Of a stretch of DNA of 29,798 nt, positions 17,780-27,926 are shown piece by piece (positions within the stretch are counted from its first letter, which is position 1; each line of letters opens with the position of its first letter). Source of the DNA: Pseudomonadota bacterium (GTDB lineage: Bacteria; Desulfobacterota; Desulfarculia; Desulfarculales; Desulfarculaceae); assembly GCA_018902755.1 (NCBI GenBank), contig JAHIQI010000055.1, positions 1 to 29,798 of the forward strand, in the 5' to 3' direction. The position numbers were made by a program, and so were the translations under genes. The notes beneath the pieces were generated by a model that was given only the letters and a program-made list of their open reading frames with translations, made no database searches and was not told the DNA's origin.

Positions 17780-17810
17780 GTTGGGTAGAGGGCGCAGCCC
17801 GAAACCCAAC
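17780..17810. repeat. REP-like hairpin at the 3' end of the glycosylase gene
   Basis: GTTGGGT (17780-17786) pairs with ACCCAAC (17804-17810), and inside GGGC pairs with GCCC around GCA, with a symmetric 3-nt interior loop (AGA / GAA). The GTTGGGTTTC...ACCCAAC type of sequence recurs in intergenic regions of many bacteria; that is my recollection and was not searched. It lies 15 bp past the glycosylase stop codon. Confidence 0.65.
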
Positions 17811-17825
17811 AACTCCTCTGCCGGG

Positions 17826-18470
17826 CTACCAGCCCTCGGCCGGGCAGCCCTCACAGCGGGGGTTGGTCTTCTTGCAGCGGTCCTTGCCCAAATGCACCAG
17901 CATGGCGTGGAACTGGTTGAACATGGGAACGTCCTGGGGCAGGGCGTCCATGAACAACTCCTGCAACTCGAAATAGCCCATGTCCTCTTCGGCCAGGCCA
18001 TGGCGGCCCAGGATGCGGAAGGTGTAGGCGTCGATCACGAACACCGGCTTGTCGGCCGCGTACAGGCAGATGGAATCGGCGGTCTCCGGGCCCACCCCCT
18101 TGACCCCCAGCAGGGTCCGGCGCATTTCCTCGGTGGACTGGGAGAAGAACCACTCCAGGTCCCCGTCGTAGCGCTCGTTGATCATGGCCAGGAGATTGCT
18201 CAGGCGCTTGGCCTTTAGGTTGTAGTATCCCGCCGGGCGGATGAGCCCTGCCAGGCGGGCGGGCTCCAGGGCGCTCATGGCGGGCAGGGAGAGGGCGCCC
18301 GCTTGCTTGAGGTTGGCGATGGCCTTTTCCACGTTGCCCCAGTTGGTGTTCTGGGTGAGCACCGCCCCCACCATCACCTCGAAGGGGCTCTCGCCGGGCC
18401 ACCAGTTCAGGGGACCATAGGCATTGAACAAACGCTCATAAAGCTCGTTCAGGCGTTGGCTGGTGGACAC
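17826..18470 (-). CDS. HhH-GPD DNA glycosylase, EndoIII/MagIII-like (COG2231 type)
   Basis: A 214-residue base-excision-repair glycosylase. The N-terminal WWPGESPFEVMVGAVLTQNT and LIRPAGYYNLKAKRL resemble Helicobacter MagIII (3-methyladenine glycosylase) and COG2231 proteins. The helix-hairpin-helix is LLGVKGVGPETADS, and the catalytic Asp is in VFVIDAYTFRILG. EndoIII has Lys in the GRKTA position, where this protein has GPETA, so it is probably a glycosylase without the EndoIII-type lyase nucleophile; the substrate is uncertain. The C-terminus has three of four cluster cysteines, spaced C-x6-C-x2-C, and then stops with TAG exactly five residues later. The start is GTG 18470 with GAGGAGAG upstream; the frame is open further but is not family-like. 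Confidence 0.88.
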   Translation of the reverse strand: MSTSQRLNELYERLFNAYGPLNWWPGESPFEVMVGAVLTQNTNWGNVEKAIANLKQAGALSLPAMSALEPARLAGLIRPAGYYNLKAKRLSNLLAMINERYDGDLEWFFSQSTEEMRRTLLGVKGVGPETADSICLYAADKPVFVIDAYTFRILGRHGLAEEDMGYFELQELFMDALPQDVPMFNQFHAMLVHLGKDRCKKTNPRCEGCPAEGW

Positions 18471-18545
18471 GTATCTCTCCTCAAAGCGGTATACTAAAGG
18501 CCTAAAACCTAACACCCGGCGTGGGGATGGTCCAGGCCCCCATCC

Positions 18546-18572
18546 TTGACAAGCGGGCGCTGCAAGTATAAC
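18546..18572 (+). promoter_or_regulatory. promoter for fusA
   Basis: TTGACA (18546-18551) and TATAAC (18567-18572) match 6/6 and 5/6, with a short 15-nt spacer. Transcription would start near 18579, about 58 nt before the fusA ATG. Confidence 0.6.
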
Positions 18573-18583
18573 GTTTTCAAGCA

Positions 18584-18611
18584 GCCGCCAGGTTCTCGGC
18601 GGCCATTTTTT
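18584..18611 (+). terminator. terminator-like hairpin inside the fusA leader
   Basis: GCCGCC / GGCGGC form a 6-bp all-GC stem with an 8-nt loop, followed by CATTTTTT. It lies between the promoter and the ATG of fusA with no gene between, so if functional it would act as an attenuator of fusA rather than as an operon end. Confidence 0.6.
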
Positions 18612-18636
18612 ATCCAAGAGTTAGGAGCACCAACCC

Positions 18637-20685
<2,049 letters not shown>

Positions 20686-20705
20686 CCCCCGGACTTAAAA
20701 AAACC

Positions 20706-20734
20706 ACGGGCGCCCGGCTGAGCCGGACGCCCGT
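20706..20734. terminator. bidirectional terminator between fusA and the DUF2059 gene
   Basis: ACGGGCG / CGCCCGT (7 bp), one C-A mismatch, then CCGGC / GCCGG around TGA. It is followed on the plus strand by TTTGTTT and on the minus strand by GGTTTTTTT, so it can stop both convergent transcripts. Confidence 0.9.
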
Positions 20735-20758
20735 TTTGTTTGCCCTGGGGCGGTGCAG

Positions 20759-21328
20759 CTATTTCTTTTGGTCGGTTGCCTTGCCGCCCTTGTCGGCCGG
20801 GGCCTTGTCGCTCTTGGGAGCCGTGGCCTTGGCGTCCTTTTCGGCCTTGGCCTTTGCGGCCGCTTCCTTGGCGCTTTCGTCGGCCAGGCGGGCCTGCTCC
20901 TGCTTGATGAACTCGCTCAACTCGCCGCCGATGATCTTGGAGTTGCCCTGCATGAGCATGGGCATCTTGTCGCGGATGGAAATGCCCTCGGGCGAGCCGT
21001 AGAACTTCACCATGGCCTTAAGCTCCTTGGCGGTGAACACGTCGGCGCACATGGCCACCCAGCGCTTCTGGATGCTGCCCATGCGCTTGTCATCGAAAAA
21101 CGCCTTGAACTGATCCAGGAATTTTTTCTGCTGCTCGGCGGGCAGTTGGGTGGAGATGCGCTTCACCGTGTCCATGATCTGCTGACGCACCTCGGCCAGC
21201 TTCCAGTATTCCTGGGCCGCCTGAAGGCGCTGGGCCACTTCCTTGGCATCGGGCTGACCGGCGGCCAGGGCCATGGAGGGTAAGAGCAGGCACAGGCATA
21301 GCCCCAACAGCAGTACTAACTTTCGCAT
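20759..21328 (-). CDS. DUF2059 periplasmic protein with Lys/Ala-rich tail
   Basis: A 189-residue exported protein. Residues 1-22 form a signal peptide (MRKLVLLLGL, hydrophobic core, cleavage near ALA). The DUF2059 domain lies at about 70-135, with the hallmark VFTAKELKAMVKFYGSPEG and IRDKMPMLM. From about residue 143 the sequence turns into a charged alpha-helical and then disordered tail of Lys, Ala, Asp and Pro. The function of DUF2059 is not established. ATG 21328 has AAGGGAG 6 nt upstream. It is the last gene of the long minus-strand run, 21 bp after the M48 protease gene; both products are envelope proteins. The bidirectional terminator follows at 20706-20734. Confidence 0.85.
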   Translation of the reverse strand: MRKLVLLLGLCLCLLLPSMALAAGQPDAKEVAQRLQAAQEYWKLAEVRQQIMDTVKRISTQLPAEQQKKFLDQFKAFFDDKRMGSIQKRWVAMCADVFTAKELKAMVKFYGSPEGISIRDKMPMLMQGNSKIIGGELSEFIKQEQARLADESAKEAAAKAKAEKDAKATAPKSDKAPADKGGKATDQKK

Positions 21329-21349
21329 GAAAACTCCCTTTTGCCGCCG

Positions 21350-22858
21350 TTAGCGGCCCGATGGGTGCGCCGGGATGAGGGGAAGGACGGAGCGGCCCTG
21401 GTCAGCCTCGTAACGGAGGTACTGGTTATGGCGTTGCTCTTCTTCCTTGGCCTGACGCTTTTGTTTGTGGCGGGCGCGATCGTCCATCTGCTCCAGGGCC
21501 TTTTGGGCCTTGGCCTGGAGTTCCGGTTTGTCCGCCAAGTTTTTGACCGCCCGGTTCAGGTGATACTGCGCCGAACGGTAATTTTGTCTTTGGATGAAGG
21601 CCAGGCCCAGGTACAGGGAGGCTTCCCCAACCTGGCCCAGGCGGCCCAGGCTGACTCCCAGCTCATACAGCGCCGCGTGGTTCTCCGGGTCCTTGGCCAC
21701 CAGCTTGCGCAGCACCTCGGCGGAGTCGTTCAGTCGCCCCTGGCGCTGGTAGGCCTGCCCCAGGGCCAGCATGGTGTCGGTGTCGCCGGGTTTCATCTCC
21801 ATGGATCGCTTGAGCAGGGCCTCGGCCTTGGCGTCCTGGCCCATCATCAGGAGGCAGATGCCCTGAGCCCGAATTTGGTAGATGTTGTTTGGCCAAAGCT
21901 GGCCCAGGCGCTCCAGGAACTGCAGGGCGCTCTCGTAGCGGTGGCGGCGCATGTTGAGCAGGCCCAGGCCGTAGATGGGGTAGGGGCTGTTGGGGTCGCT
22001 CAGGCGTCTGTTGTTTAGCACCTTTTCGGCCTGAGGCTCGGGATCGTAAAGTGCTATGAGCCTGGTCTGGATGCGTAGGAACTCGCTGTTGTCATAATGC
22101 AGGGCCTTGCCCTGCCAGGTGCGGGCCATGTTGGCCATGGCTTCCATGCGCTGGGGGCCGGTGGGGTGGGTGCGCAGGTAAACCGGCGTATTGCCGCCCA
22201 TGTAGTTTTCCATCTTCCAGATGCGCTGGAAGCTGCGCTCCATCTCTTGGGGCGGGTAGCCTGCGGCGGTCATGGTCTTGAAGGCGGCCCAGTCGGCCTC
22301 CTGCTCGTCTTCGCGGCTGAAGGCCAGCTGCTGCTGCACCCCGCCGGCCACCGAGCCCATGGTCACGGCCTGCCCAAGGGCCGGGGATACCGCCCCGCCC
22401 AAAATGATGCCCGCCAGCAATCCCGCCAGGGTGGCGATGTTGGTGGGCGTGGATTTTTCCATGCGGTGGGCCAGATGGCGACGCCACACGTGGCCCATTT
22501 CGTGGGCCAGCACCCCGGCCAACTCGGCTTCGCTCTCCAGGGTGGTGATCATGCCCCGGTACATGAAAATGTAGCCGCCGGGAATGGCGAAGGCGTTCAT
22601 CACCCCCACGTCGGCCACGTAGATGTGGAAGGGGAAGGGCTTGTCCGGCACATAGGCCTCCAGCCGCTTGGCCAGGCCCCGCACGTAGTCCACGATGTCG
22701 GGATCATCCACCAAAGGTATGGAAGCCATCACCTGGTCGTAGGCTTCCTCACCCAACTTGCGTTCTTCTTCCAAGCTGATCAGGGCCGCCGCCGGAGGCG
22801 GCAGCAAGCCGCCCAGCATGGCCAGGCAAAGCAGCAAGCAAAGCAGACGCTGGGCCAT
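21350..22858 (-). CDS. bepA: M48 family metalloprotease with TPR repeats (BepA-like)
   Basis: A periplasmic zinc protease and chaperone of about 502 residues, likely in quality control of outer-membrane proteins and LPS assembly. It has a signal peptide (1-25, cleavage near AAA), the beta-strand FAIPGGYIFMYRG, the zinc motif HEMGH (H119, E120, H123), and the third ligand Glu185 in SREDEQEAD. A hydrophobic loop (LAGLLAGIILGG) follows the active site. The C-terminal half (about 275-450) contains TPR units, for example LGQAYQRQGRLNDSAEVL and LGVSLGRLGQVGEASLYL; the last 40 residues are basic and charged. ATG 22858 is 2 bp after the gpmI stop, with GGAG inside the gpmI end, so translation is coupled. 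The gene symbol is by domain architecture, not proven orthology. Confidence 0.9.
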   Translation of the reverse strand: MAQRLLCLLLCLAMLGGLLPPPAAALISLEEERKLGEEAYDQVMASIPLVDDPDIVDYVRGLAKRLEAYVPDKPFPFHIYVADVGVMNAFAIPGGYIFMYRGMITTLESEAELAGVLAHEMGHVWRRHLAHRMEKSTPTNIATLAGLLAGIILGGAVSPALGQAVTMGSVAGGVQQQLAFSREDEQEADWAAFKTMTAAGYPPQEMERSFQRIWKMENYMGGNTPVYLRTHPTGPQRMEAMANMARTWQGKALHYDNSEFLRIQTRLIALYDPEPQAEKVLNNRRLSDPNSPYPIYGLGLLNMRRHRYESALQFLERLGQLWPNNIYQIRAQGICLLMMGQDAKAEALLKRSMEMKPGDTDTMLALGQAYQRQGRLNDSAEVLRKLVAKDPENHAALYELGVSLGRLGQVGEASLYLGLAFIQRQNYRSAQYHLNRAVKNLADKPELQAKAQKALEQMDDRARHKQKRQAKEEEQRHNQYLRYEADQGRSVLPLIPAHPSGR

Positions 22859-22860
22859 GT

Positions 22861-24420
22861 CTATTCTCCGCTTTTGAGCAGACTCTTGCCGGTCATGGCC
22901 TCTGGCTGGGCCAGACCCATCAAATCCAGCACCGTGGGGGCCACGTCGCGTAGCGCCCCACCGGGGCGCAGGGAGGCTCCGCGCCTCTGGGGGTCGATGA
23001 GCACCAGGGGGACCGGGTTGCTCACAGTGTGGGCGGTGTAGGGCCCTCCAGTGGCCGGGTCTATCATCTGTTCGGCGTTGCCGTGGTCAGCGGTCAAGAC
23101 CACCCGGCCTCCGGCTCCGAGCATGGCCGGCACCACTCGGGCCAGGCAGCGGTCCAGGGTTTCCATGGCCGCCACCGCCGCGGCCATCACCCCGGTGTGG
23201 CCCACCATGTCGCCGTTGGCGTAGTTCATCACGATCAGGTCGTAGCGGTCGGCCGCGATGCGCGCCAGCACCTCGTCGGTCACCTCCACCGCGCTCATGG
23301 CCGGTTTCTCGTCGTAGGTGGCCACCTCCTTGGGGGAGGGGATCAGCACCCGGTCCTCGCCGGGCACCGGGTCTTCCACCCCGCCGTTGAAAAAGAAGGT
23401 GACGTGGGCGTATTTTTCGGTCTCGGCGATGTGCAGCTGGGTTTTGCCCGCCGCGGCCACCACGTCGGCCAGGGTGTCCTTCAACCGCTGGGGCGGGAAG
23501 GCCACCGGCACCGTGAGGTGCTGGTCGTACTGGGTCATGCACACGTAATAGCCCAGCTTGGGACGGTCGTGCACGTCGAAGCCGTCGAAATCCGGCGAGT
23601 TGAAGGCCCAGGTCAGCTCCCTGGCGCGGTCGGCCCGGAAGTTGAAGAAGATCACCGCGTCGCCGTCCTTGATGCGCCCCACCGGTTGGCTGTCTTCGTT
23701 CATGCGCACCGTGGGCTTGATGAACTCGTCAAACTCCTGGTTGGAGTAGTCCTCCTCCACCGCGGTTATAAGGTCTCCCGCCAGGCGGCCCTGGCCGCGC
23801 ACCAGGGCGTTGTAGGCTTCCTGCACCCGGTCCCAGCGCTTGTCCCGGTCCATGGCCCAATAGCGGCCCGTCACGCTGGCGATGAGCGCCGGGGAGTGGT
23901 CGTTCAAAAAGTCCTCGAGCTGCCTCAGGTAGCCCGCCCCGGAGTCGGGTGGGGTGTCGCGGCCGTCCAAAAAGGCGTGGATGAAGATGCGCTCCACCCC
24001 TGCCTTGGAAGCGGCGGTGATCAGCGCTTCCAGATGGGTGAGCAGCGAGTGGACCCCGCCGTCGCTGACCAGGCCCAGCAGGTGCAGGGCTTGGACGTCT
24101 TTCTTGGCGACGGCGAAGGCCTTCTGGAATTCGGGGTTGCCGCCCAACTCGCCGTTGGCCACCGCCAGGTTGATGCGGGTGATGTCCTGATGGACCACCC
24201 GGCCCGAACCCAGGTTGAGGTGGCCCACCTCGGAGTTGCCCATCTGCCCGGCGGGCAGGCCCACGGCCTCGCCGCTGCAAACCAGTTGGGTGTGGGGGTA
24301 GTCCTTAAAAAGCGAATCGATGTAGTGGGTGTCGGCCTGAGCCACGGCGTTGCCCTCGGCCTCGGGGTTTATGCCCCAACCGTCCAGAATGATCAAAGCC
24401 ACCGGGGCGTGGGCCGGCAT
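22861..24420 (-). CDS. gpmI: 2,3-bisphosphoglycerate-independent phosphoglycerate mutase
   Basis: Interconverts 3- and 2-phosphoglycerate in glycolysis and gluconeogenesis through a phosphoserine intermediate and two Mn2+ ions. The first metal motif ILDGWG is near the N-terminus; the nucleophile is Ser63 in MGNSEVGHLNLG. The phosphotransferase-insert domain shows IHAFLDGRDTPP and DRDKRWDR, and the C-terminal metal sites are NYANGDMVGHTG and LTADHGNAEQM. Length 519 aa is normal. ATG 24420 is preceded by AGGAGGATATA, a strong site. The gene follows rsfS by 13 bp. Its presence as a complete iPGM means glycolysis does not need the ApgM-like protein at 4416-5612. Confidence 0.97.
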   Translation of the reverse strand: MPAHAPVALIILDGWGINPEAEGNAVAQADTHYIDSLFKDYPHTQLVCSGEAVGLPAGQMGNSEVGHLNLGSGRVVHQDITRINLAVANGELGGNPEFQKAFAVAKKDVQALHLLGLVSDGGVHSLLTHLEALITAASKAGVERIFIHAFLDGRDTPPDSGAGYLRQLEDFLNDHSPALIASVTGRYWAMDRDKRWDRVQEAYNALVRGQGRLAGDLITAVEEDYSNQEFDEFIKPTVRMNEDSQPVGRIKDGDAVIFFNFRADRARELTWAFNSPDFDGFDVHDRPKLGYYVCMTQYDQHLTVPVAFPPQRLKDTLADVVAAAGKTQLHIAETEKYAHVTFFFNGGVEDPVPGEDRVLIPSPKEVATYDEKPAMSAVEVTDEVLARIAADRYDLIVMNYANGDMVGHTGVMAAAVAAMETLDRCLARVVPAMLGAGGRVVLTADHGNAEQMIDPATGGPYTAHTVSNPVPLVLIDPQRRGASLRPGGALRDVAPTVLDLMGLAQPEAMTGKSLLKSGE

Positions 24421-24433
24421 TATATCCTCCTGC

Positions 24434-24868
24434 TCAGTCTGCCGCGGGTTTGCCCGGCCGGAGCAGCATGGCGTCCAGCTCCGATGGGTCCATCTCCACC
24501 CGGGGCGCGTCGCCCCACAGGGAGTCCAGGTCGTAGAATTCCCGCACCGGCTCGTGAAAAACGTGCACCACCACCTCGCCGAAGTCCAACAGTATCCAGC
24601 GGCCTTCCTGGAGCCCTTCCATACCCAGGGCGGGACGGCCCGCCTTCTTGAGGACCCTGGCGATGTTCTCGCCCATGGAGGAGGCCTGGCGGGTGGAGCG
24701 TCCGCTCACCAGGAGGAAATAGTCGGCATAGCCGGTGAGTTGGTCCACCTGCAAGAGCACCGGGTCCTCGCCCTTTTTGTCCAGGGCGGCGGCGGCGCAA
24801 AGCAGGGCCAGCTCACGGGCGTTCCGCGGCTTGGGGGGCCTTATACGGGGCTGTCTGGGACTGTCCAC
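24434..24868 (-). CDS. rsfS: ribosomal silencing factor RsfS
   Basis: A 144-residue Iojap/RsfS protein that binds L14 on the 50S subunit and blocks joining with the 30S subunit when nutrients are short. The core is visible: LLCAAAALDKKGEDPVLLQV, YADYFLLVSGRSTRQ, the segment GMEGLQEGRWILLDFG, VVHVFHEPVREFYDLDSLW. The first 15 residues are an extra Pro/Arg-rich leader and the last 20 an extension beyond the core. The start is GTG 24868, which immediately follows the nadD stop (TAGGTG), so coupling to nadD is likely; no strong ribosome site is seen. Pairing with nadD is common in bacteria. Confidence 0.93.
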   Translation of the reverse strand: MDSPRQPRIRPPKPRNARELALLCAAAALDKKGEDPVLLQVDQLTGYADYFLLVSGRSTRQASSMGENIARVLKKAGRPALGMEGLQEGRWILLDFGEVVVHVFHEPVREFYDLDSLWGDAPRVEMDPSELDAMLLRPGKPAAD

Positions 24869-25525
24869 CTAGATTTGGCCCGCGTTGGTGTAGAGTTTCA
24901 TGCTTTTAATATAGTCTTCCACCGTCTGGGGTACAAGAAAGCTTATGGAACGCCCGGCCGCCACCCGATGCTTGATGTCGGTGCTGGAGATATCCAGCAG
25001 GGTGGTGGAAACCTGGCGCACGCCCTTGCCGCTGGGCAGGCGGAACCAGCCGTCTTCGGCCGGGGCAAAGGCCGGGTCCATCTCGGTCTGCAAATAGTCC
25101 AACAGGTCCCAGCGCGGCGAGGAGGGCCGGTCCATGACCACGAAGTCAGCCAACTCCAACAGGCGCTGGGGCTCATACCAGGTGTGCAGATAAAAAAACT
25201 GGTCATTGCCCAGGAAGAAGAAGAGTTTGCGCTCCGGGTCCTCCTGGAGCATTAGGGTCAGGGTGTCCAAAGTCCGGCTGGCCCCGCCCCGGGCTATCTC
25301 CAGGTCGCTCACCGCGAACTCGGGATGGCCTTCCACCGCCCGGCGCACCATCTCCAGACGGTGTTCGGCCGAGGCCTGCACCTTCTTCTTGTGGGGCGGC
25401 GAGGCGCAGGGCATGAAGACCACGGTGTCCAGGCCCAGCTCCTCGGCCACCTCCTCGGAGGCGCGAAGGTGGGCCAGGTGTATGGGGTCGAAGGTGCCCC
25501 CGCAGATTCCCAGGCGCGTGGACAC
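24869..25525 (-). CDS. nadD: nicotinate-nucleotide adenylyltransferase
   Basis: Transfers AMP from ATP to nicotinate mononucleotide to form deamido-NAD in NAD synthesis. The nucleotidyltransferase motif GGTFDPIHLAHL lies at about residues 9-20, PCASPPHKK follows the substrate loop, and the C-terminal ISSTDIKHRVA is the family ISSTxIR motif with Lys for Arg. Length 218 aa. The start is GTG 25525, overlapping the proA TAG (TAGTG); the open frame extends upstream within proA, but that part is a shadow of proA. The segment FFFLGNDQFFYLHTWYEP is the usual G-x-D region. Confidence 0.95.
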   Translation of the reverse strand: MSTRLGICGGTFDPIHLAHLRASEEVAEELGLDTVVFMPCASPPHKKKVQASAEHRLEMVRRAVEGHPEFAVSDLEIARGGASRTLDTLTLMLQEDPERKLFFFLGNDQFFYLHTWYEPQRLLELADFVVMDRPSSPRWDLLDYLQTEMDPAFAPAEDGWFRLPSGKGVRQVSTTLLDISSTDIKHRVAAGRSISFLVPQTVEDYIKSMKLYTNAGQI

Positions 25526-26781
25526 TAGGAACGCACCTGACCGTCGCCGTAAGCGATGAACTTGGTGGTGGTCAGCTCGGTGAGCCCCATGGGGCCGAAA
25601 GCGTGCAGCTTGCTGGTGTTGATGCCTATCTCCGCGCCCAGGCCCAGCTCCCCGCCGTCGTTGAAGCGGGTGGAGGCGTTCACCAGCACCAGGGACGAGT
25701 CCACGCCGTTGATGAATTGGCGGCTGCGGGCGTAGTCGCTGGTGACGATGGCCTCGGTGTGCTGGCTGCCGTAGCGGGCGATGTGCTCCATGGCCTCGTC
25801 CATGCTGTCCACCACCTTCACCGCAAGGATCAGGTCCAAGAATTCGGCGGGCCAGTCTTCCTCCACCGCGGGGACCGCGCCGGGCACCAGCTCCAGGGTG
25901 CGGGGGCAGCCCCTGATCTCCACGCCTTGCTCCATGAGGGCTTGGGCCGCCTTGGGCATAAACTCGGCGGCCTCGGCCGAGTGCACCAGCATGGTTTCCA
26001 GGGCGTTGCACACCCCGGGGCGCTGGCACTTGGCGTTGACGGCGATGTTCACCGCCATGTCATGGTCCGCGCTTTGATCCACGTACAGGTGGCACACCCC
26101 CTTGTAGTGCTTGAGCACCGGGATGGAGCTGTTCTCGGCCACGAAACGGATGAGGCCCTCGCCGCCCCGGGGGATGATCACGTCCACCAACTCGTCCTGC
26201 TTGAGCAGAGCGCTGGTGGCCGCCCGGTCGGTGGTGGGGATCACCCGCACCGCCCCCTGGGGCACGCTGCTGCCCGCCAGCACCTGGCGGATGATCTCGG
26301 CCAGGGCCAGGTTGGAGTTGATGGCCTCCTTGCCGCCCTTGAGCACAACCGCGTTGCCCGACTTGAGGCACAACCCGGCCGCGTCCACGGTGACATTGGG
26401 CCGCGACTCGTAGATGAAACCGATGACCCCCAGGGGGACGCGCTGGCGGCCCACCAGCAACCCGTTGGGGCGCCGGGCCATGCCGGTGACCTCGCCCACG
26501 GGGTCGGGCAGGGCGGCCACGTCGCGCAATCCCTGGGCCATGGAGGCGATGACCTTGTCGCTCAAGGTGAGGCGGTCGAGCATGGCGCTGGTCAGCCCGG
26601 CCTCGCGCCCGGCCTCCAGGTCCTTGGCATTGGCCTGTTGCAAGGCAGCCGCGTTTTGCTCCAGGGCCTGGGCCAGGGAAAGCAAAACCTGGTTTTTCTC
26701 TCCGGTGGGCACCACGGACAAACGCCGGGCCGCTTGGCGGGCCTCGCCGCAGATATCCTTGACTAGCTGCTCAACAGACAT
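25525..26781 (-). CDS. proA: gamma-glutamyl phosphate reductase
   Basis: Reduces gamma-glutamyl phosphate with NADPH to glutamate semialdehyde, the second step of proline synthesis. It is an aldehyde-dehydrogenase-fold enzyme of 418 residues with IYESRPNVTVDAAGLCLKSGNA, LKGGKEA, and the catalytic Cys258 in QRPGVCNALET; the C-terminal GLGAEIGINTSKLHAFGPMGL is typical. ATG 26781 has GAGGAGAG 6 nt upstream and overlaps the end of proB by 19 bp, so the two subunits of the glutamate kinase/reductase pathway are probably made in a fixed ratio. Confidence 0.97.
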   Translation of the reverse strand: MSVEQLVKDICGEARQAARRLSVVPTGEKNQVLLSLAQALEQNAAALQQANAKDLEAGREAGLTSAMLDRLTLSDKVIASMAQGLRDVAALPDPVGEVTGMARRPNGLLVGRQRVPLGVIGFIYESRPNVTVDAAGLCLKSGNAVVLKGGKEAINSNLALAEIIRQVLAGSSVPQGAVRVIPTTDRAATSALLKQDELVDVIIPRGGEGLIRFVAENSSIPVLKHYKGVCHLYVDQSADHDMAVNIAVNAKCQRPGVCNALETMLVHSAEAAEFMPKAAQALMEQGVEIRGCPRTLELVPGAVPAVEEDWPAEFLDLILAVKVVDSMDEAMEHIARYGSQHTEAIVTSDYARSRQFINGVDSSLVLVNASTRFNDGGELGLGAEIGINTSKLHAFGPMGLTELTTTKFIAYGDGQVRS

Positions 26782-27926
26782 GCCACGCTCTCCTCGTCCT
26801 CCAGATCGAACACCACCAGATTGTCGCGGTGGATCACCTCGTCATAATCCTTATACCCCAAGCGGCTCTCGATTTCCTGGGAGCGCAGCCCCTTGATGAT
26901 GGCAAGTTCCTCGGAGGAGTAGTTGGTAAGCCCCACTCCCAGCACCACCTCGCCGGGACCCACCACCCGCACCGCCGCTCCGCCCAGGAAGTCGCCGCGC
27001 ACCTGGCGTATGCCCGCGGCCAGAAGGCTCTTGCCGCCCTCGCACAGGGGGCGCACCGCGCCTTCGTCCACCACCAGTTCGCCGGCCGCGTCGGAGTCGA
27101 AGGCGATCCAGGCCTTGCGCCGGGTGAGGCGCTCGGTGTGGGGCAGAAACAGAGTGCCCCGGTCTTCTCCGGCGGTGAGTTGGTCCAGCATGCCGTCTTT
27201 GGTGCCGTTGGCCACGATGGTGTAGGCGCCGCAACGGCCCGCCTTGTAGGCCGCCTTCACCTTGCTCAGGATGCCGCCGCGCCCCACCGCGCCGGGAAGG
27301 GAGCTGGCCGCCTTGAGTAGGTCGGGCGTGATCTTTTCCACCAGGGGGATGCGCCTGGCCTGGGGATTGTCCCTGGGATCGGCATCCATGATGCCGTCCA
27401 CGTTGGTCAGGTTGATCAGCAGGCCTCCCCCCAACAGGTTGGTCAGGGTGGCGGCCAGGTTGTCGTTGTCGCCCAGCTTTATCTCGGCCACGGCCACGGT
27501 GTCGTTCTCGTTGATGATGGGCAGCACCCCCCAGCTCAACAGAGTGATCAGGGTATTGCGGGCGTTGAGATAGCGCTTGCGCCGCCGGAGGTCGCCGCCG
27601 GTCAAGAGCACCTGGGCCACCTTGATGCCGTGGGGCGCGAAGGCGTCCTCGTAGGCCTGCACTAGGCGGGCCTGGCCCATGGCCGCGGCGGCCTGCTTTT
27701 CGGGAATGGAGGAGGGGGTGAAGCCGGGGCGCAGGTGGGCCGCGCCGGTGGCGATGGCCCCGGAGGAGACCAGCACCACCTGGCGGCCGTGGGCGCGCAG
27801 GCGCGATATCTGTCCGGCAAGGTCGGCAACGCGGTGGGTGTCCAGGCCCTGGGGGCCGGTGAGAACCCCGGAGCCCACCTTTACCACCACCCGTGCGCTG
27901 TCCTTGATTATCTCAGCCCTGTTCAC
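26763..27926 (-). CDS. proB: glutamate 5-kinase
   Basis: Phosphorylates glutamate to gamma-glutamyl phosphate, the first committed step of proline synthesis. The amino-acid-kinase domain (about 1-260) shows VVKVGSGVLTG, VLVSSGAIATGAAHL, NENDTVAVAEIKLGDNDNLAA and GRGGILSKVKAA; a C-terminal PUA domain (about 280-370) includes SLLAAGIRQVRGDFLGGAAV and IKGLRSQEIES. Length 387 aa. The start is GTG 27926, overlapping the 3' end of obgE by 14 bp. Proline feedback inhibition is expected of the family. Confidence 0.97.
   Translation of the reverse strand: MNRAEIIKDSARVVVKVGSGVLTGPQGLDTHRVADLAGQISRLRAHGRQVVLVSSGAIATGAAHLRPGFTPSSIPEKQAAAAMGQARLVQAYEDAFAPHGIKVAQVLLTGGDLRRRKRYLNARNTLITLLSWGVLPIINENDTVAVAEIKLGDNDNLAATLTNLLGGGLLINLTNVDGIMDADPRDNPQARRIPLVEKITPDLLKAASSLPGAVGRGGILSKVKAAYKAGRCGAYTIVANGTKDGMLDQLTAGEDRGTLFLPHTERLTRRKAWIAFDSDAAGELVVDEGAVRPLCEGGKSLLAAGIRQVRGDFLGGAAVRVVGPGEVVLGVGLTNYSSEELAIIKGLRSQEIESRLGYKDYDEVIHRDNLVVFDLEDEESVACLLSS

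Noticed and set aside
17713..17976. Small plus-strand frame crossing the glycosylase 3' end
   Set aside because: It overlaps the glycosylase gene antisense and the REP-like hairpin, with no recognisable features.
25526..26029. Upstream extension of nadD
   Set aside because: It is wholly inside proA in another frame; the nadD family sequence begins at GTG 25525.
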